Positions 52,936-62,130 of a stretch of DNA of 64,000 nt are shown here, piece by piece (the stretch's first letter is position 1; each line of letters opens with the position of its first letter). Made by a program: the position numbers and the translations under genes. The stretch lies in NCBI GenBank assembly GCA_910586645.1, contig CAJUIS010000011.1:11920-75919 (forward strand), in the 5' to 3' direction. Source of the stretch: an uncultured Lachnospiraceae bacterium. Lineage in GTDB: Bacteria > Bacillota > Clostridia > Lachnospirales > Lachnospiraceae. The notes below the pieces were generated by a model. It had not been told where the DNA came from and searched no databases. It saw only the letters and a program-made list of their open reading frames with translations.

Positions 52936-52964
52936 TGCAAATTATATCAAAAAAGCGTTATAAT
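52936..52964 (+). promoter_or_regulatory. Promoter for the NYN-LOTUS gene
   Basis: TGCAAA (52936-52941), 17 nt, TATAAT (52959-52964), with a good -10 and a weak -35. The rest of the 185-nt gap after the kinase holds no clear feature. Confidence 0.55.
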
Positions 52965-52992
52965 AAAAAAAGAAAATTTTAGGAGAAAGTGT

Positions 52993-53988
52993 ATGGAAGA
53001 TAAGCGTTATGCGGTTTTGATTGATTCAGACAATATTTCTGCAAAGTACATTACGGCAATTTTAGATGAGATGACAAAATATGGCATTATTACCTATAAG
53101 AGGATTTATGGAGACTGGACGAGTAATCAGGCGTCAAAATGGAGGGAGGAACTGCTTTCGAACTCGATTACTCCGATTCAGCAGTTTTGCAATACGGCCG
53201 GAAAGAACGCCACGGATTCCGCTTTGATTATTGATGCGATGGATATCCTGTACACCGGACGGGTGGATGGGTTCTGCATTGTTTCAAGTGACAGCGATTT
53301 TACGAAGCTGGCGAGCCGCCTCAGGGAGTCCGGCATGGAAGTGATTGGAATGGGAGAGAGCAAAACGCCGAAGTCTTTTAAAGCGGCATGTTCTGTCTTT
53401 ACGAATCTTGAGATCCTTTTTGAACAGGACGCGGATAAGGCAAAAGAGAATATATCGCCCAAGACAATACAGGAGGCGATTGTGGAAATTATTACAGAGA
53501 ATGAGAATAACGGAAAAAAGACAGGGCTTGGAGAAGTGGGAAGTTCCCTGCTGAAAAAATATTCTGATTTTGACGTACGCAATTATGGCTACAGTTCTCT
53601 TTCAAAATTCATAGAAGAAATGGAAGATACGTTTACCCTCTATAAAAAAGAGACGACAATTGTAGTCGGGCTGAAAGACGACAATGTAAAAAGGGAGCAG
53701 CTAGAGGATTATATCAGGGAGTGCGTGCATCAGTCAATGGGAGAGGGCGTGGATTTGGCGGCGATGGGACAGAAGCTCCATAAAAAGTATCCGGATTTTA
53801 AAGTAAAAGAATACGGGTATTCCACGCTTCAGAAATTTGTTTCGCATATTCCCGGCCTGGAACTTATCACAGAGAGCGAAACGGTTAAGCGTTTGATGGA
53901 AAAGAAGCAGGGAGAAAAAGAGTCGCTGGCAGAACAGTTAAAAAGGACGACGCTTGGCAAGAAAAAAAGAGGACGCAGAGAAAAATAA
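52993..53988 (+). CDS. NYN-domain RNase-like protein with two LOTUS domains
   Basis: A 331-residue protein. The first 145 residues form a NYN/LabA-like nuclease domain with acidic sites: YAVLIDSDNIS, ATDSALIIDAMDI and SSDSDFTKLASRL. Two OST-HTH/LOTUS domains follow (about 155-215 and 235-295), with YSDFDVRNYGYSSLSKF and YPDFKVKEYGYSTLQKF. LOTUS domains bind RNA, so it may degrade or modify specific RNAs. A basic tail ends it. Confidence 0.85.
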   Translation: MEDKRYAVLIDSDNISAKYITAILDEMTKYGIITYKRIYGDWTSNQASKWREELLSNSITPIQQFCNTAGKNATDSALIIDAMDILYTGRVDGFCIVSSDSDFTKLASRLRESGMEVIGMGESKTPKSFKAACSVFTNLEILFEQDADKAKENISPKTIQEAIVEIITENENNGKKTGLGEVGSSLLKKYSDFDVRNYGYSSLSKFIEEMEDTFTLYKKETTIVVGLKDDNVKREQLEDYIRECVHQSMGEGVDLAAMGQKLHKKYPDFKVKEYGYSTLQKFVSHIPGLELITESETVKRLMEKKQGEKESLAEQLKRTTLGKKKRGRREK

Positions 53989-53994
53989 AAAAGT

Positions 53995-54024
53995 AAAGCT
54001 GCCGGTTGTTCCGGCAGCTTTTTT
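53995..54024. terminator. Terminator between NYN-LOTUS and pyrG
   Basis: AAGCTGCCGG (53996-54005), loop TTGTT, CCGGCAGCTT (54011-54020), then Ts. The A run before it allows use by the converging pyrG gene as well. Confidence 0.93.
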
Positions 54025-54031
54025 GCGGATT

Positions 54032-55636
54032 TTAACGCGCCGTCTGAATGGAAGCCTCTACAAATCCTTTAAACAGCGGATGCGGACGGTTTGGCCTGGA
54101 TTTTAATTCCGGATGCGCCTGGGTTGCGATAAACCATGGATGATCCGGGATTTCAATCATTTCAATAATGCGCCCGTCCGGTGAAATGCCGCAGAGTTTC
54201 ATGCCCCGTTCCGCCAGGGCGTTTCGGTAGTCGTTGTTGACTTCGTAACGGTGACGGTGCCGTTCGTGGATGGTTTCTTTGCCGTAGAGAGCGAAGGCTT
54301 TGGAATCCGGGTCCAGCACACAGGGGTAGGAACCGAGCCGCAGCGTGCCGCCGATATCCTCAATTCCATCCTGATCCGGCATCAGTGAGATAACCGGGTG
54401 GGTGGTGTTTGCATCCAGTTCAATGCTGTGCGCGTCGTGCATTTTACAGATGTTTCTGGCAAATTCAATAATCGCCACCTGCATACCCAGGCATAATCCA
54501 AGGTAAGGAACCTGGTTTATCCGGGCGTAGTTTGCAGCGACAATCATGCCTTCCACGCCGCGGTCCCCAAAGCCGCCGGGAACGATAATGCCCTGCGCGC
54601 TGCGAAGAATTTCATCCGCATTGTCTTTATTCAATAATTCGGAGTCCACCCATTTAAGATTGACCGTTGCGCGGCTGGCAATGCCGCCATGTTTTAAGGC
54701 TTCCACAACGGAAATATAGGCGTCGTGAAGCTGCGTATATTTGCCGACGAGTGCAATGGTGACTTCTTTATCCGGATGGCGCAGATCGTATACCATCTGT
54801 TTCCAGTCGTCGAGGTTTGGGTCGGGACAATCTAATTTCAGACATTCGCATGCAACTGTCGCAAGCCCTTCCGCTTCCATGGCGAGAGGGGCTTCATAGA
54901 GATATTCCACGTCCAGGTTCTGCATGACGTGGTTGCTTGGTACGTTGCAGAAGAGGGCGATTTTTTCTTTTAAGCCCTGATCCAGCGGGTGTTCTGAACG
55001 GCAGACGATAATATCGGGCTGTATGCCCATGCCCTGCAGATCTTTTACGCTTGCCTGCGTCGGTTTTGTCTTAAGCTCTCCGGAGGCTTTGATATATGGA
55101 ATCAGCGTAACATGGATTAATATGGCGTTTTCATGGCCGATGTCGTGCTGGAACTGGCGGATAGCTTCCAAAAACGGCTGGCTTTCGATATCCCCGACCG
55201 TGCCGCCGACCTCAATGATGGCGATGTGGGTGTCTTTGGCTGTGAAGTTGCGGTAAAAACGGTTTTTGATTTCATTTGTAATGTGCGGGATTACCTGAAC
55301 TGTGCCGCCTCCGAAATCCCCCCGGCGTTCTTTCTGTAAAATGGTCCAGTAAATTTTTCCGGTTGTGACGTTGGAATTTTTTGTCAGGCTTTCGTCAATA
55401 AAGCGTTCGTAGTGTCCCAGGTCTAAATCGGTTTCGGCTCCGTCGTCAGTGACGAACACTTCGCCGTGCTGGATTGGATTCATTGTTCCCGGATCCAGAT
55501 TAATGTAGGGGTCGAATTTCTGCATCGTGACCGTATAGCCGCGGGCTTTTAACAGGCGGCCAAGGGAAGCGGCCGTTATTCCCTTCCCAAGTCCTGACAC
55601 AACGCCGCCAGTGACAAAAACGTATTTTACAGGCAT
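54032..55636 (-). CDS. pyrG: CTP synthase
   Basis: A 534-residue PyrG: an N-terminal synthetase domain ([46 protein letters not shown]) and a C-terminal glutaminase domain with GGFGDRG and the nucleophile Cys in YLGLCLGMQ, then the HPE in [12 protein letters not shown]. It makes CTP from UTP with Gln. The minus-strand ATG follows AAAGGAGG. Confidence 0.97.
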   Translation of the reverse strand: MPVKYVFVTGGVVSGLGKGITAASLGRLLKARGYTVTMQKFDPYINLDPGTMNPIQHGEVFVTDDGAETDLDLGHYERFIDESLTKNSNVTTGKIYWTILQKERRGDFGGGTVQVIPHITNEIKNRFYRNFTAKDTHIAIIEVGGTVGDIESQPFLEAIRQFQHDIGHENAILIHVTLIPYIKASGELKTKPTQASVKDLQGMGIQPDIIVCRSEHPLDQGLKEKIALFCNVPSNHVMQNLDVEYLYEAPLAMEAEGLATVACECLKLDCPDPNLDDWKQMVYDLRHPDKEVTIALVGKYTQLHDAYISVVEALKHGGIASRATVNLKWVDSELLNKDNADEILRSAQGIIVPGGFGDRGVEGMIVAANYARINQVPYLGLCLGMQVAIIEFARNICKMHDAHSIELDANTTHPVISLMPDQDGIEDIGGTLRLGSYPCVLDPDSKAFALYGKETIHERHRHRYEVNNDYRNALAERGMKLCGISPDGRIIEMIEIPDHPWFIATQAHPELKSRPNRPHPLFKGFVEASIQTAR

Positions 55637-55668
55637 AAATTTCCTCCTTTTGTACCTTCTTTATGTTG

Positions 55669-55739
55669 CCATGAAACCCTCGACGTCCTTTTGTGTGCGG
55701 AGGGTATGGATTTTTTTATAAAATAACTTATTCATTATA
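55669..55739 (-). promoter_or_regulatory. pyrG promoter -10 and structured leader
   Basis: A TATAAT is seen on the minus strand (55739-55734) with a poor -35. The leader can form ACCCTC/GAGGGT (55676-55681 with 55700-55705), extended by CCAT/ATGG with a bulge. The + strand reading of this hairpin is followed by a T run, so it could stop + strand transcripts. The roughly 290-nt gap 55637-55924 holds this and the toxin terminator only. Confidence 0.45.
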
Positions 55740-55865
55740 CTACTTTTTTTTGGAAAAATCCAGAATATACAACGGAAAAGTAAAATTGTTTTTTTGCTGT
55801 CTTTGTAAAAACTTCTATTTTTAGAAAAATCATATCGAATCAAAAACCGGACTTTTAGACAGCAA

Positions 55866-55898
55866 AAAAGCCACAGTCTTTTAGCTATGGCTTTCATA
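55866..55898 (-). terminator. Terminator after the toxin gene
   Basis: Read on the minus strand, AAAGCCATAG pairs with CTGTGGCTTT (55885-55894 with 55867-55876), followed by Ts. It ends the toxin-antitoxin transcript before the pyrG leader. Confidence 0.8.
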
Positions 55899-55924
55899 TT
55901 TTTATGAAATAACTTATACTTTGA

Positions 55925-56212
55925 TTACTCATAATGCGTCCACATACGAATTATCTTTACAGTTCCTTGATATTCAATGCCTTTATATATTACAGGTTCA
56001 TTATACACCTGATATATAAGCCGATGTTGAATATTGATTCTTCTTGAAAGCAATCCGTCTAAGTTCCCAACTAACTTTTCATATCTTGGGGGATTTTGAT
56101 ATGGATTCACTTTTATGATATCTACAAGCCTTTTGGCTTTTTCCAAAATATTTGCAGATTTCAATTTCTCTAAATCTTTACACGCTTGTTTCTCAAAAAC
56201 AATTCTAAACAT
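55925..56212 (-). CDS. Txe/YoeB-type toxin (mRNA interferase)
   Basis: A 95-residue RelE-superfamily protein with LSRRINIQHRLIYQVY and a C-terminal IIRMWTHYE, as in YoeB/Txe endoribonucleases that cut mRNA on the ribosome. A short insertion (VIYKGIEYQGT) precedes the last strand. It starts right after the antitoxin gene. Probably co-regulated and neutralised by that protein. Confidence 0.85.
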   Translation of the reverse strand: MFRIVFEKQACKDLEKLKSANILEKAKRLVDIIKVNPYQNPPRYEKLVGNLDGLLSRRINIQHRLIYQVYNEPVIYKGIEYQGTVKIIRMWTHYE

Positions 56213-56461
56213 TTACCATTTCACCATATCTTCCGGAATACAATCTTCAATAGATGTTTTAGCTCCTTTCACAATGGATTCTGCCATGCCGTCAATTGAA
56301 TTAAGATATAATGTTTCCTGTATTGCATTCCAATCATCTTCTGATAACAAAACTGCATTCCCATTTTTACTGACTATCAAAGCGGGCTCACTATATAGGT
56401 TTACATTTTCTACCAGACGATAAAGATCCTTTCTTGCATTTGTTATATTAATTGTTGACAT
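56213..56461 (-). CDS. Phd/YefM-type antitoxin
   Basis: An 82-residue antitoxin: STINITNARKDLYRLVENV and ALIVSKNGNAVLLSEDDWNAIQETLYL are the Phd/YefM DNA-binding domain; the C-terminus is acidic for toxin binding. The ATG at 56461 (minus strand) follows AAAAGGAG. It would repress its own promoter with the toxin. Confidence 0.88.
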   Translation of the reverse strand: MSTINITNARKDLYRLVENVNLYSEPALIVSKNGNAVLLSEDDWNAIQETLYLNSIDGMAESIVKGAKTSIEDCIPEDMVKW

Positions 56462-56510
56462 AATAAAATCTCCTTTTCTAATCTTTGTTTGACAAAATGA
56501 TGTCTTTTCT

Positions 56511-56539
56511 ATTATAACGTACGTTTTTACGTGCGTCAA
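56511..56539 (-). promoter_or_regulatory. Toxin-antitoxin promoter with ACGT operator
   Basis: On the minus strand TTGACG (56539-56534), 17 nt, TATAAT (56516-56511). The spacer carries an imperfect inverted repeat of ACGCACGT and ACGTACGT around AAAA, placed to act as the antitoxin operator. Confidence 0.75.
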
Positions 56540-56698
56540 TATAAAATCTTAAAAGTTTCAATTTTTTTATTGTTCAATGCTGCAAGCCTTCCTCCTTGAT
56601 TTTTCGTAAAAACAGATATATTCTGTTTTCAAAAGCCCGGAAATGTAGGATAATGGAATCAGGATTTGGAATGGCAATGTTTGACGGGAGGAATGTTT

Positions 56699-58216
56699 AT
56701 GGGTGTTTTAAAGAGGGCGTGCCTGTATCTTGTCAGGAAAAGGGCAAGGAGCATAGTTTTGTTTTTTATCCTGTTTTTTGCAGGGGTATTTCTTGTGGCG
56801 GGGACGGCAGTCCGTATGGGGGCGTCTGCATCCTGTGAAGAGATGAAGAAAAGTTTAACCAGCGGAATTGTGATACAGGTGAAGCCGGCAGACAGCAATG
56901 AGTTTTATGAGATCACAAAAAATGAAAACGGACAGGAAGAAGCGTCTGCCAGAGGAGATATTTTTACCCAGACGGCGCTTGAAAAAATATTGGATTTTGA
57001 AGGTGTGAGCGGATATTATACACAATGGGGCGGATATATACTGTATGCAGGGTTGGAAACAGCGCCAGGCCGCGCGGCGGCTTCGCTGAAAGAAGGGTAT
57101 TATGGGGAGCCAAAGAGTAAGAAAGAGGAGCAGACGATAGAAGAGCTGAACAAATCTGCCGGTCTTCAAATAAAATCTCTGTCTTTTCATCCGGTTGCCG
57201 AGGGGAAATGGGAGCCGTCTTTTTTAAACGGGGCGCTTAACATCACAGAAGGAAGGAATGTTGAACAGGCAGATCAGAGAAAGGCCGTGATTTCGGAAAG
57301 CATCGCGGAAAAAAACGGACTGAAAGTGGGAGATACGATTAAGGCCAGGAACTATGATTTTGTTTTGGGAGAATTGTATGGAAACACAATGGAGTTTGAA
57401 ATTGTGGGAATTTACCGGATGAATTTTAAACAGGCGTATTCGCCGGAAAATACAAATGAGGATATGATTATGGAGAACGTGGTTTTCTGCGACAGGGAAA
57501 TCATCGAATGGTGCAGGGAAGAGTACCATGAGCAGTATGGGCTGACAATGGGGGTTTTGGTTGGCAAGGCGGCGGAACATGTGGGAAACGTAAGGATTTA
57601 TGCAGAGGATCCCAACCGTCTTTTAGACATAAAGGATCGGATTCTTGCAATGGATGAAGTGGACTGGAGTCTTTATGATATTACATATGACGATACGGAT
57701 TACCGTGCGTCTGCAGGGCCTTTGATTCTGATTCGAAAACTGTTTACGGCGTTTCTTGTAATTTTATCTGCAGGAACGCTGCTCATTTTACTGCTGGTAT
57801 TTTCTATGTGGATTCGCGGCAGAAATTATGAGATTGGCATTTTGATTTCCGTTGGGACAAAAAAACGCACGATTTTTGCGCAGGTTCTGTTGGAGTGCGG
57901 CATAATTGCAATGGCGGCGTTTTTCACTGCGGCTCTTGTGTCAAAGCCGGTTACAACAGGAGTAAAGCATATGGCGGAAGAATGGTTTTCCGTTCCGGCG
58001 GCGCAGGAGGAGTACAGAGTGGAATTTGACATGGAGAGGGACGGGTTTGAAATTCACAAAGAAGCTTTGGGTCCGGTTACTTTGCGGCAGGCGGCAGAGG
58101 GGAGAGAGATAGCTGCGCTTTTCGGTATGATGTTTCTTGCGGTGATGGGCACCGCGCTGTATTCTTCCTCGAAAATTGTAAATCAAAAGCCAAAGGAAAT
58201 TCTGATGAAACGGTAG
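56699..58216 (+). CDS. FtsX-like ABC permease without its own ATPase
   Basis: A roughly 505-residue permease of the MacB/FtsX type: one N-terminal membrane helix (SIVLFFILFFAGVFLVAG), a large extracytoplasmic domain to about residue 350 (NITEGRNVEQADQRKAVIS), then three helices near the C-terminus (AFLVILSAGTLLILLLVF, VLLECGIIAMAAFF, MMFLAVMGTAL). The ATG at 56699 has GGGAGG 7 nt upstream. No ABC ATPase is adjacent in the window. Confidence 0.83.
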   Translation: MGVLKRACLYLVRKRARSIVLFFILFFAGVFLVAGTAVRMGASASCEEMKKSLTSGIVIQVKPADSNEFYEITKNENGQEEASARGDIFTQTALEKILDFEGVSGYYTQWGGYILYAGLETAPGRAAASLKEGYYGEPKSKKEEQTIEELNKSAGLQIKSLSFHPVAEGKWEPSFLNGALNITEGRNVEQADQRKAVISESIAEKNGLKVGDTIKARNYDFVLGELYGNTMEFEIVGIYRMNFKQAYSPENTNEDMIMENVVFCDREIIEWCREEYHEQYGLTMGVLVGKAAEHVGNVRIYAEDPNRLLDIKDRILAMDEVDWSLYDITYDDTDYRASAGPLILIRKLFTAFLVILSAGTLLILLLVFSMWIRGRNYEIGILISVGTKKRTIFAQVLLECGIIAMAAFFTAALVSKPVTTGVKHMAEEWFSVPAAQEEYRVEFDMERDGFEIHKEALGPVTLRQAAEGREIAALFGMMFLAVMGTALYSSSKIVNQKPKEILMKR

Positions 58217-58229
58217 AAAGGAGTATGGG

Positions 58230-58400
58230 ATGGAATGCGATTACTGCGCGTACAATGCATACGATGAGGAGACGGAAGAGTATTATTGTTCCGTCAGTCT
58301 GGATGAAGACGATATGGCCCGTTTTATGAGCCATAAATATAAATCCTGCCCTTATTTTAAAAACGGGGATGAATATCAGGTAGTCAGGCATCAAATGTAA
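58230..58400 (+). CDS. Small four-Cys protein, DUF6472-like
   Basis: A 56-residue protein (MECDYCAYNAYDEETEEYYC ... KSCPYFKNGDEYQ) with a C-x2-C pair and two more Cys, probably a zinc or metal site. An AAAGGAG site lies 6 nt before the ATG. It follows the permease gene and resembles short clostridial proteins grouped as DUF6472. The function is unknown. Confidence 0.7.
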   Translation: MECDYCAYNAYDEETEEYYCSVSLDEDDMARFMSHKYKSCPYFKNGDEYQVVRHQM

Positions 58401-58544
58401 AGCGGGATAAAAAACAGGAGGATTGTTTTTGTGTAATTAAGAATCATCAGTGGGATTTAGGATTCAAAAAACAGATATTATTTTTGCGGATAAATTTATA
58501 AAAACTGGAAATCCTATCAAAAAACAGAAAAGAGGGTTTTTGAT

Positions 58545-61500
58545 ATGGAGAGAACAAAGGCAACTATGGACGGCAACCATGCGGCGGCCCATGTGGCATA
58601 TGCGTATACGGACGTTGCGGCGATTTATCCGATTACGCCTTCTTCCGTGATGGCGGAAGTGACGGAAGTATGGGCGGCTGCGGAAAAGAAAAATATATTT
58701 GGGAATACGGTGGAGATTTCCGAGATGCAGTCGGAGGCGGGAGCGGCGGGAGCCGTACACGGTTCGCTTGCGGCCGGGGCGCTTTCGACGACGTTTACGG
58801 CGTCTCAGGGATTGCTTTTGATGATTCCGAATCTCTATAAAATCGCGGGAGAGGGACTGCCCGGCGTGTTTCATGTGGCGGCAAGGAGCATTGCCACGCA
58901 CGCGTTAAGCATTTTTGGCGATCATTCCGACGTCTATGCGTGCAGACAGACGGGCGCGGCGATTCTTTGCGCGTCTTCCGTTCAGGAAGTTATGGATTTG
59001 TCTCCGGCGGCGCACGGGGCGGCGGTAGAAGGCAGGATTCCGTTTATCAGCTTCTTTGACGGATTTCGTACGTCGCATGAGATTCAAAAGATTTCCGTTT
59101 GGAGCGAAGAAGATTTAAGGGATCTGTTTCCAATGGATTCTCTTAGGAAGTTCCGGGAAAACGCTTTAAATCCGGAGAAGCCGTTTCAGTGGGGACAGGC
59201 GCAGAATCCGGACACGTTTTTTCAGGTCAGGGAAGCGGCGAACCGGCATTACGAAGCGATACCGGAGCTTGTGGAATCTTATTTTGCCAAAATCAATCAG
59301 AAAATCGGCACAGATTATCATTTGTTTAATTACTGCGGCGCGCCGGACGCCGAGCATGTGATCATCGCAATGGGCTCTGTCTGCGAGACGATTGAAGAGA
59401 CGATTGCTTCTGTGACGGCGGGAAGTAACGATAAAAAAGTCGGTTTGATCAAAGTGCGTCTGTATCGTCCGTTCTGCGCTAAGGCGCTTCTTAGCTGTCT
59501 GCCGGATACGGTAAAGCAGATTACCGTGCTTGACCGGACCAAGGAGCCGGGCGCGCCGGGAGAGCCGCTGTATCTGGATGTGGTGTCCGTATTAAAAGGG
59601 ACAAAGTTTGCACAGGCAAAGGTACTGCGCGGACGTTATGGCATCAGCTCAAAGGATACGACGCCGGGGCAGATTCTGGCTGTTTTCGCAAATAAGGAGA
59701 AAGAAGAATTTACTATCGGAATCAAAGACGACGTGACGGGGCTTTCCCTTGAGGAAATCGAGCAGCCCGGCCAGATGACAAACGACGTCTATAGCTGTAA
59801 ATTCTGGGGGCTTGGAGCGGACGGAACGGTTGGAGCCAACAAAAATTCCATTAAAATCATAGGCGACCATACGGATTTGTACGCGCAGGCGTATTTTGAC
59901 TATGATTCCAAAAAATCCGGAGGGCTTACGGTGTCGCATCTGCGGTTTGGAAAAAAACCGATTCAGTCGACGTATCTGGTGCAGAAAGCGAATTTTGTTG
60001 CGTGCCATAATCCCTCTTACGTCTGGAAATATAATATGGTGCAGGATTTGATGCCGGAAGGGACGTTTCTTTTGAACTGCCCGTGGGAAGCCGGAGAAGT
60101 CGGAACGCATCTGCCGGGCCAGTTAAAGCGGTACCTTGCCGAAAACAGGATTCGGTTTTATATCATCAACGGCGTGAAAATCGGCATGGAGACGGGCATG
60201 GGGCCGACGCGCATCAATACGATTTTACAGGCGGCGTTTTTTAAGCTGACAAAAATTTTGCCGGAGGAAGAGATTATTGCGCTGTTAAAAGACGCGGTGA
60301 AAAAGACATACGGCAGGAAAGGCGACGACGTCGTTGCGAAAAACTGCGCCGCCATTGACGCGGGAATGCAGGGAGCGGTCAAAGTGGAGATTCCAGCAGA
60401 CTGGGCCAAATGTGAAAGCCAGAATTTATTTGGAAAGGAAGTCAAAGGAAGAAGCGACTGCCAGACAGACTATGTCAATCATATCCAGCGGCCAATCAAT
60501 GCATTTGAAGGCAACCGTCTGCCGGTTTCCTGTTTTATGGATTATGCAAGCGGGGCGACGCCTTCCGGAACGGCGGCGTTTGAAAAACGGGACATCGCAG
60601 TCCGCGTTCCAAACTGGATTCCGGAAAACTGCATTGAGTGCAATATCTGTTCGTATGTCTGTCCGCACGCAGTCATTCGTCCTGCCGTTATGGACAGGCA
60701 GGAGCGGCAGAAAGCGCCGGCGGGCATGGCAAGCAAGGATATGCCCAAAAAAGAGAATTACCAGTTTTCCATTACTGTTTCCGTATTAGACTGCACCGGA
60801 TGCGGCACATGCGCGGCCTGCTGCCCGGCGAAAGAAAAAGCGCTTGTTATGGAGCCGACGGAACAGCATTATGATAAGCAGAAATATTTCGATTATGGAT
60901 GCACGCTTTCCAAAAAAGAGGATCTGACAGAGGCGTTTGGCGTTGCCAGCGTAAAAGGAAGCCAGTTTTTGCAGCCGTTGCTGGAGTTTCACGGGGCATG
61001 TCCCGGATGCGGGGAAACGGCGTATGCCAAGCTTTTGACGCAGTTGTACGGCGACCGGATGTATATTGCAAACGCGACGGGCTGCTCTTCAATCTGGGGA
61101 AATTCCTCGCCGGCCACGCCGTATACGGTCAATGAAAAAGGCCACGGCCCGGCATGGTCTAATTCCCTTTTTGAAGACGCGGCAGAATTTGGCTATGGCA
61201 TGCTTTTAAGCGAAGAGTCGATTCGAAAGAATCTGAAAAAGAAAGTGGAAGCGCTTTTTGAGCAGTCAAACGTAGAAGCGGTAAAACAGTCGGCAAAAGA
61301 CTGGCTTTCCACATACGACTGCGGAAGAGAAAATCAGAAAGCGGCAGAGGCGCTTGTCGGAAGCCTTTTGGAATGCGACTGTAAGCTTTCGGGAGAAATT
61401 CTGGAGCAAAAACAGTTTTTGTCCAAAAAATCCAAATGGATTTTCGGAGGCGACGGCTGGGCATATGACATTGGATTCGGCGGCTTAGATCACGTGCTTG

Positions 61501-62081
61501 CAAGCGGCAGAGATATTAATATTTTTGTGTTTGATACGGAGGTATATTCCAATACGGGCGGACAGGCGTCAAAATCGACGCCGCTTGGGGCGATTGCACA
61601 GTTTGCCGCAGGCGGAAAAGACATCAAAAAGAAAGATCTGGCGGCAATCGCCATGAGCTACGGCTATGTCTATGTGGCGCAGATTGCGATGGGCGCAGAT
61701 TATAACCAGTGCGTCCGCGCGATTACGGAGGCAGAGGCATATCCGGGGCCGTCTTTGATATTAGCTTACGCGCCCTGTATCAACCAGGGGATCAAATCGG
61801 GTATGCAGATGGCGCAGGAGGAAGAAAAGCTTGCCGTGCAGTCCGGGTATTATCATTTGTTCCGGTATCAGCCGGCAATCGGCGCGATGGACGAGCCGAC
61901 ATTCCATTTAGACAGCAGGGAGCCAAAAGGTGAGTTCTTTGATTTCTTAAATGGAGAAGTGCGGTTTAACGCGCTTACGAGAAGCAATCCGACGCGCGCA
62001 AGAGAGCTGTTTGAGCAGGCGAAGAAGGATGCGGATCAGAAATATAAGAGATTAAAAGAACTTTCGGAAATGAAAGGATAA
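58545..62081 (+). CDS. nifJ: Pyruvate:ferredoxin (flavodoxin) oxidoreductase
   Basis: A 1178-residue homodimeric PFOR: an N-terminal domain I (GNHAAAHVAYAYTDVAAIYPITPSS), domain II, two ferredoxin-type [4Fe-4S] sites (CIECNICSYVCP and CTGCGTCAACCP) and a C-terminal TPP domain with GACPGCGETAYAKL and GDGWAYDIGFGG. It turns pyruvate and CoA to acetyl-CoA, CO2 and reduced ferredoxin. GAGGGTTTTTGAT precedes the ATG. It has its own terminator. Confidence 0.97.
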   Translation: MERTKATMDGNHAAAHVAYAYTDVAAIYPITPSSVMAEVTEVWAAAEKKNIFGNTVEISEMQSEAGAAGAVHGSLAAGALSTTFTASQGLLLMIPNLYKIAGEGLPGVFHVAARSIATHALSIFGDHSDVYACRQTGAAILCASSVQEVMDLSPAAHGAAVEGRIPFISFFDGFRTSHEIQKISVWSEEDLRDLFPMDSLRKFRENALNPEKPFQWGQAQNPDTFFQVREAANRHYEAIPELVESYFAKINQKIGTDYHLFNYCGAPDAEHVIIAMGSVCETIEETIASVTAGSNDKKVGLIKVRLYRPFCAKALLSCLPDTVKQITVLDRTKEPGAPGEPLYLDVVSVLKGTKFAQAKVLRGRYGISSKDTTPGQILAVFANKEKEEFTIGIKDDVTGLSLEEIEQPGQMTNDVYSCKFWGLGADGTVGANKNSIKIIGDHTDLYAQAYFDYDSKKSGGLTVSHLRFGKKPIQSTYLVQKANFVACHNPSYVWKYNMVQDLMPEGTFLLNCPWEAGEVGTHLPGQLKRYLAENRIRFYIINGVKIGMETGMGPTRINTILQAAFFKLTKILPEEEIIALLKDAVKKTYGRKGDDVVAKNCAAIDAGMQGAVKVEIPADWAKCESQNLFGKEVKGRSDCQTDYVNHIQRPINAFEGNRLPVSCFMDYASGATPSGTAAFEKRDIAVRVPNWIPENCIECNICSYVCPHAVIRPAVMDRQERQKAPAGMASKDMPKKENYQFSITVSVLDCTGCGTCAACCPAKEKALVMEPTEQHYDKQKYFDYGCTLSKKEDLTEAFGVASVKGSQFLQPLLEFHGACPGCGETAYAKLLTQLYGDRMYIANATGCSSIWGNSSPATPYTVNEKGHGPAWSNSLFEDAAEFGYGMLLSEESIRKNLKKKVEALFEQSNVEAVKQSAKDWLSTYDCGRENQKAAEALVGSLLECDCKLSGEILEQKQFLSKKSKWIFGGDGWAYDIGFGGLDHVLASGRDINIFVFDTEVYSNTGGQASKSTPLGAIAQFAAGGKDIKKKDLAAIAMSYGYVYVAQIAMGADYNQCVRAITEAEAYPGPSLILAYAPCINQGIKSGMQMAQEEEKLAVQSGYYHLFRYQPAIGAMDEPTFHLDSREPKGEFFDFLNGEVRFNALTRSNPTRARELFEQAKKDADQKYKRLKELSEMKG

Positions 62082-62089
62082 AAAATAAG

Positions 62090-62127
62090 CTGCCGGCGGG
62101 ATCGGAAAGATAACGCCGGCAGTTTTT
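62090..62127. terminator. Terminator between nifJ and proC
   Basis: CTGCCGGCG (62090-62098) and CGCCGGCAG (62114-62122) form a 9-bp GC-rich stem followed by five Ts. It lies between the converging nifJ and proC genes. Confidence 0.9.
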
Positions 62128-62130
62128 GAA

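Noticed and set aside
55661..55897. 78-residue minus-strand ORF between the toxin gene and pyrG
   Set aside because: Runs through a terminator and the pyrG promoter; AT-rich with no ribosome site.
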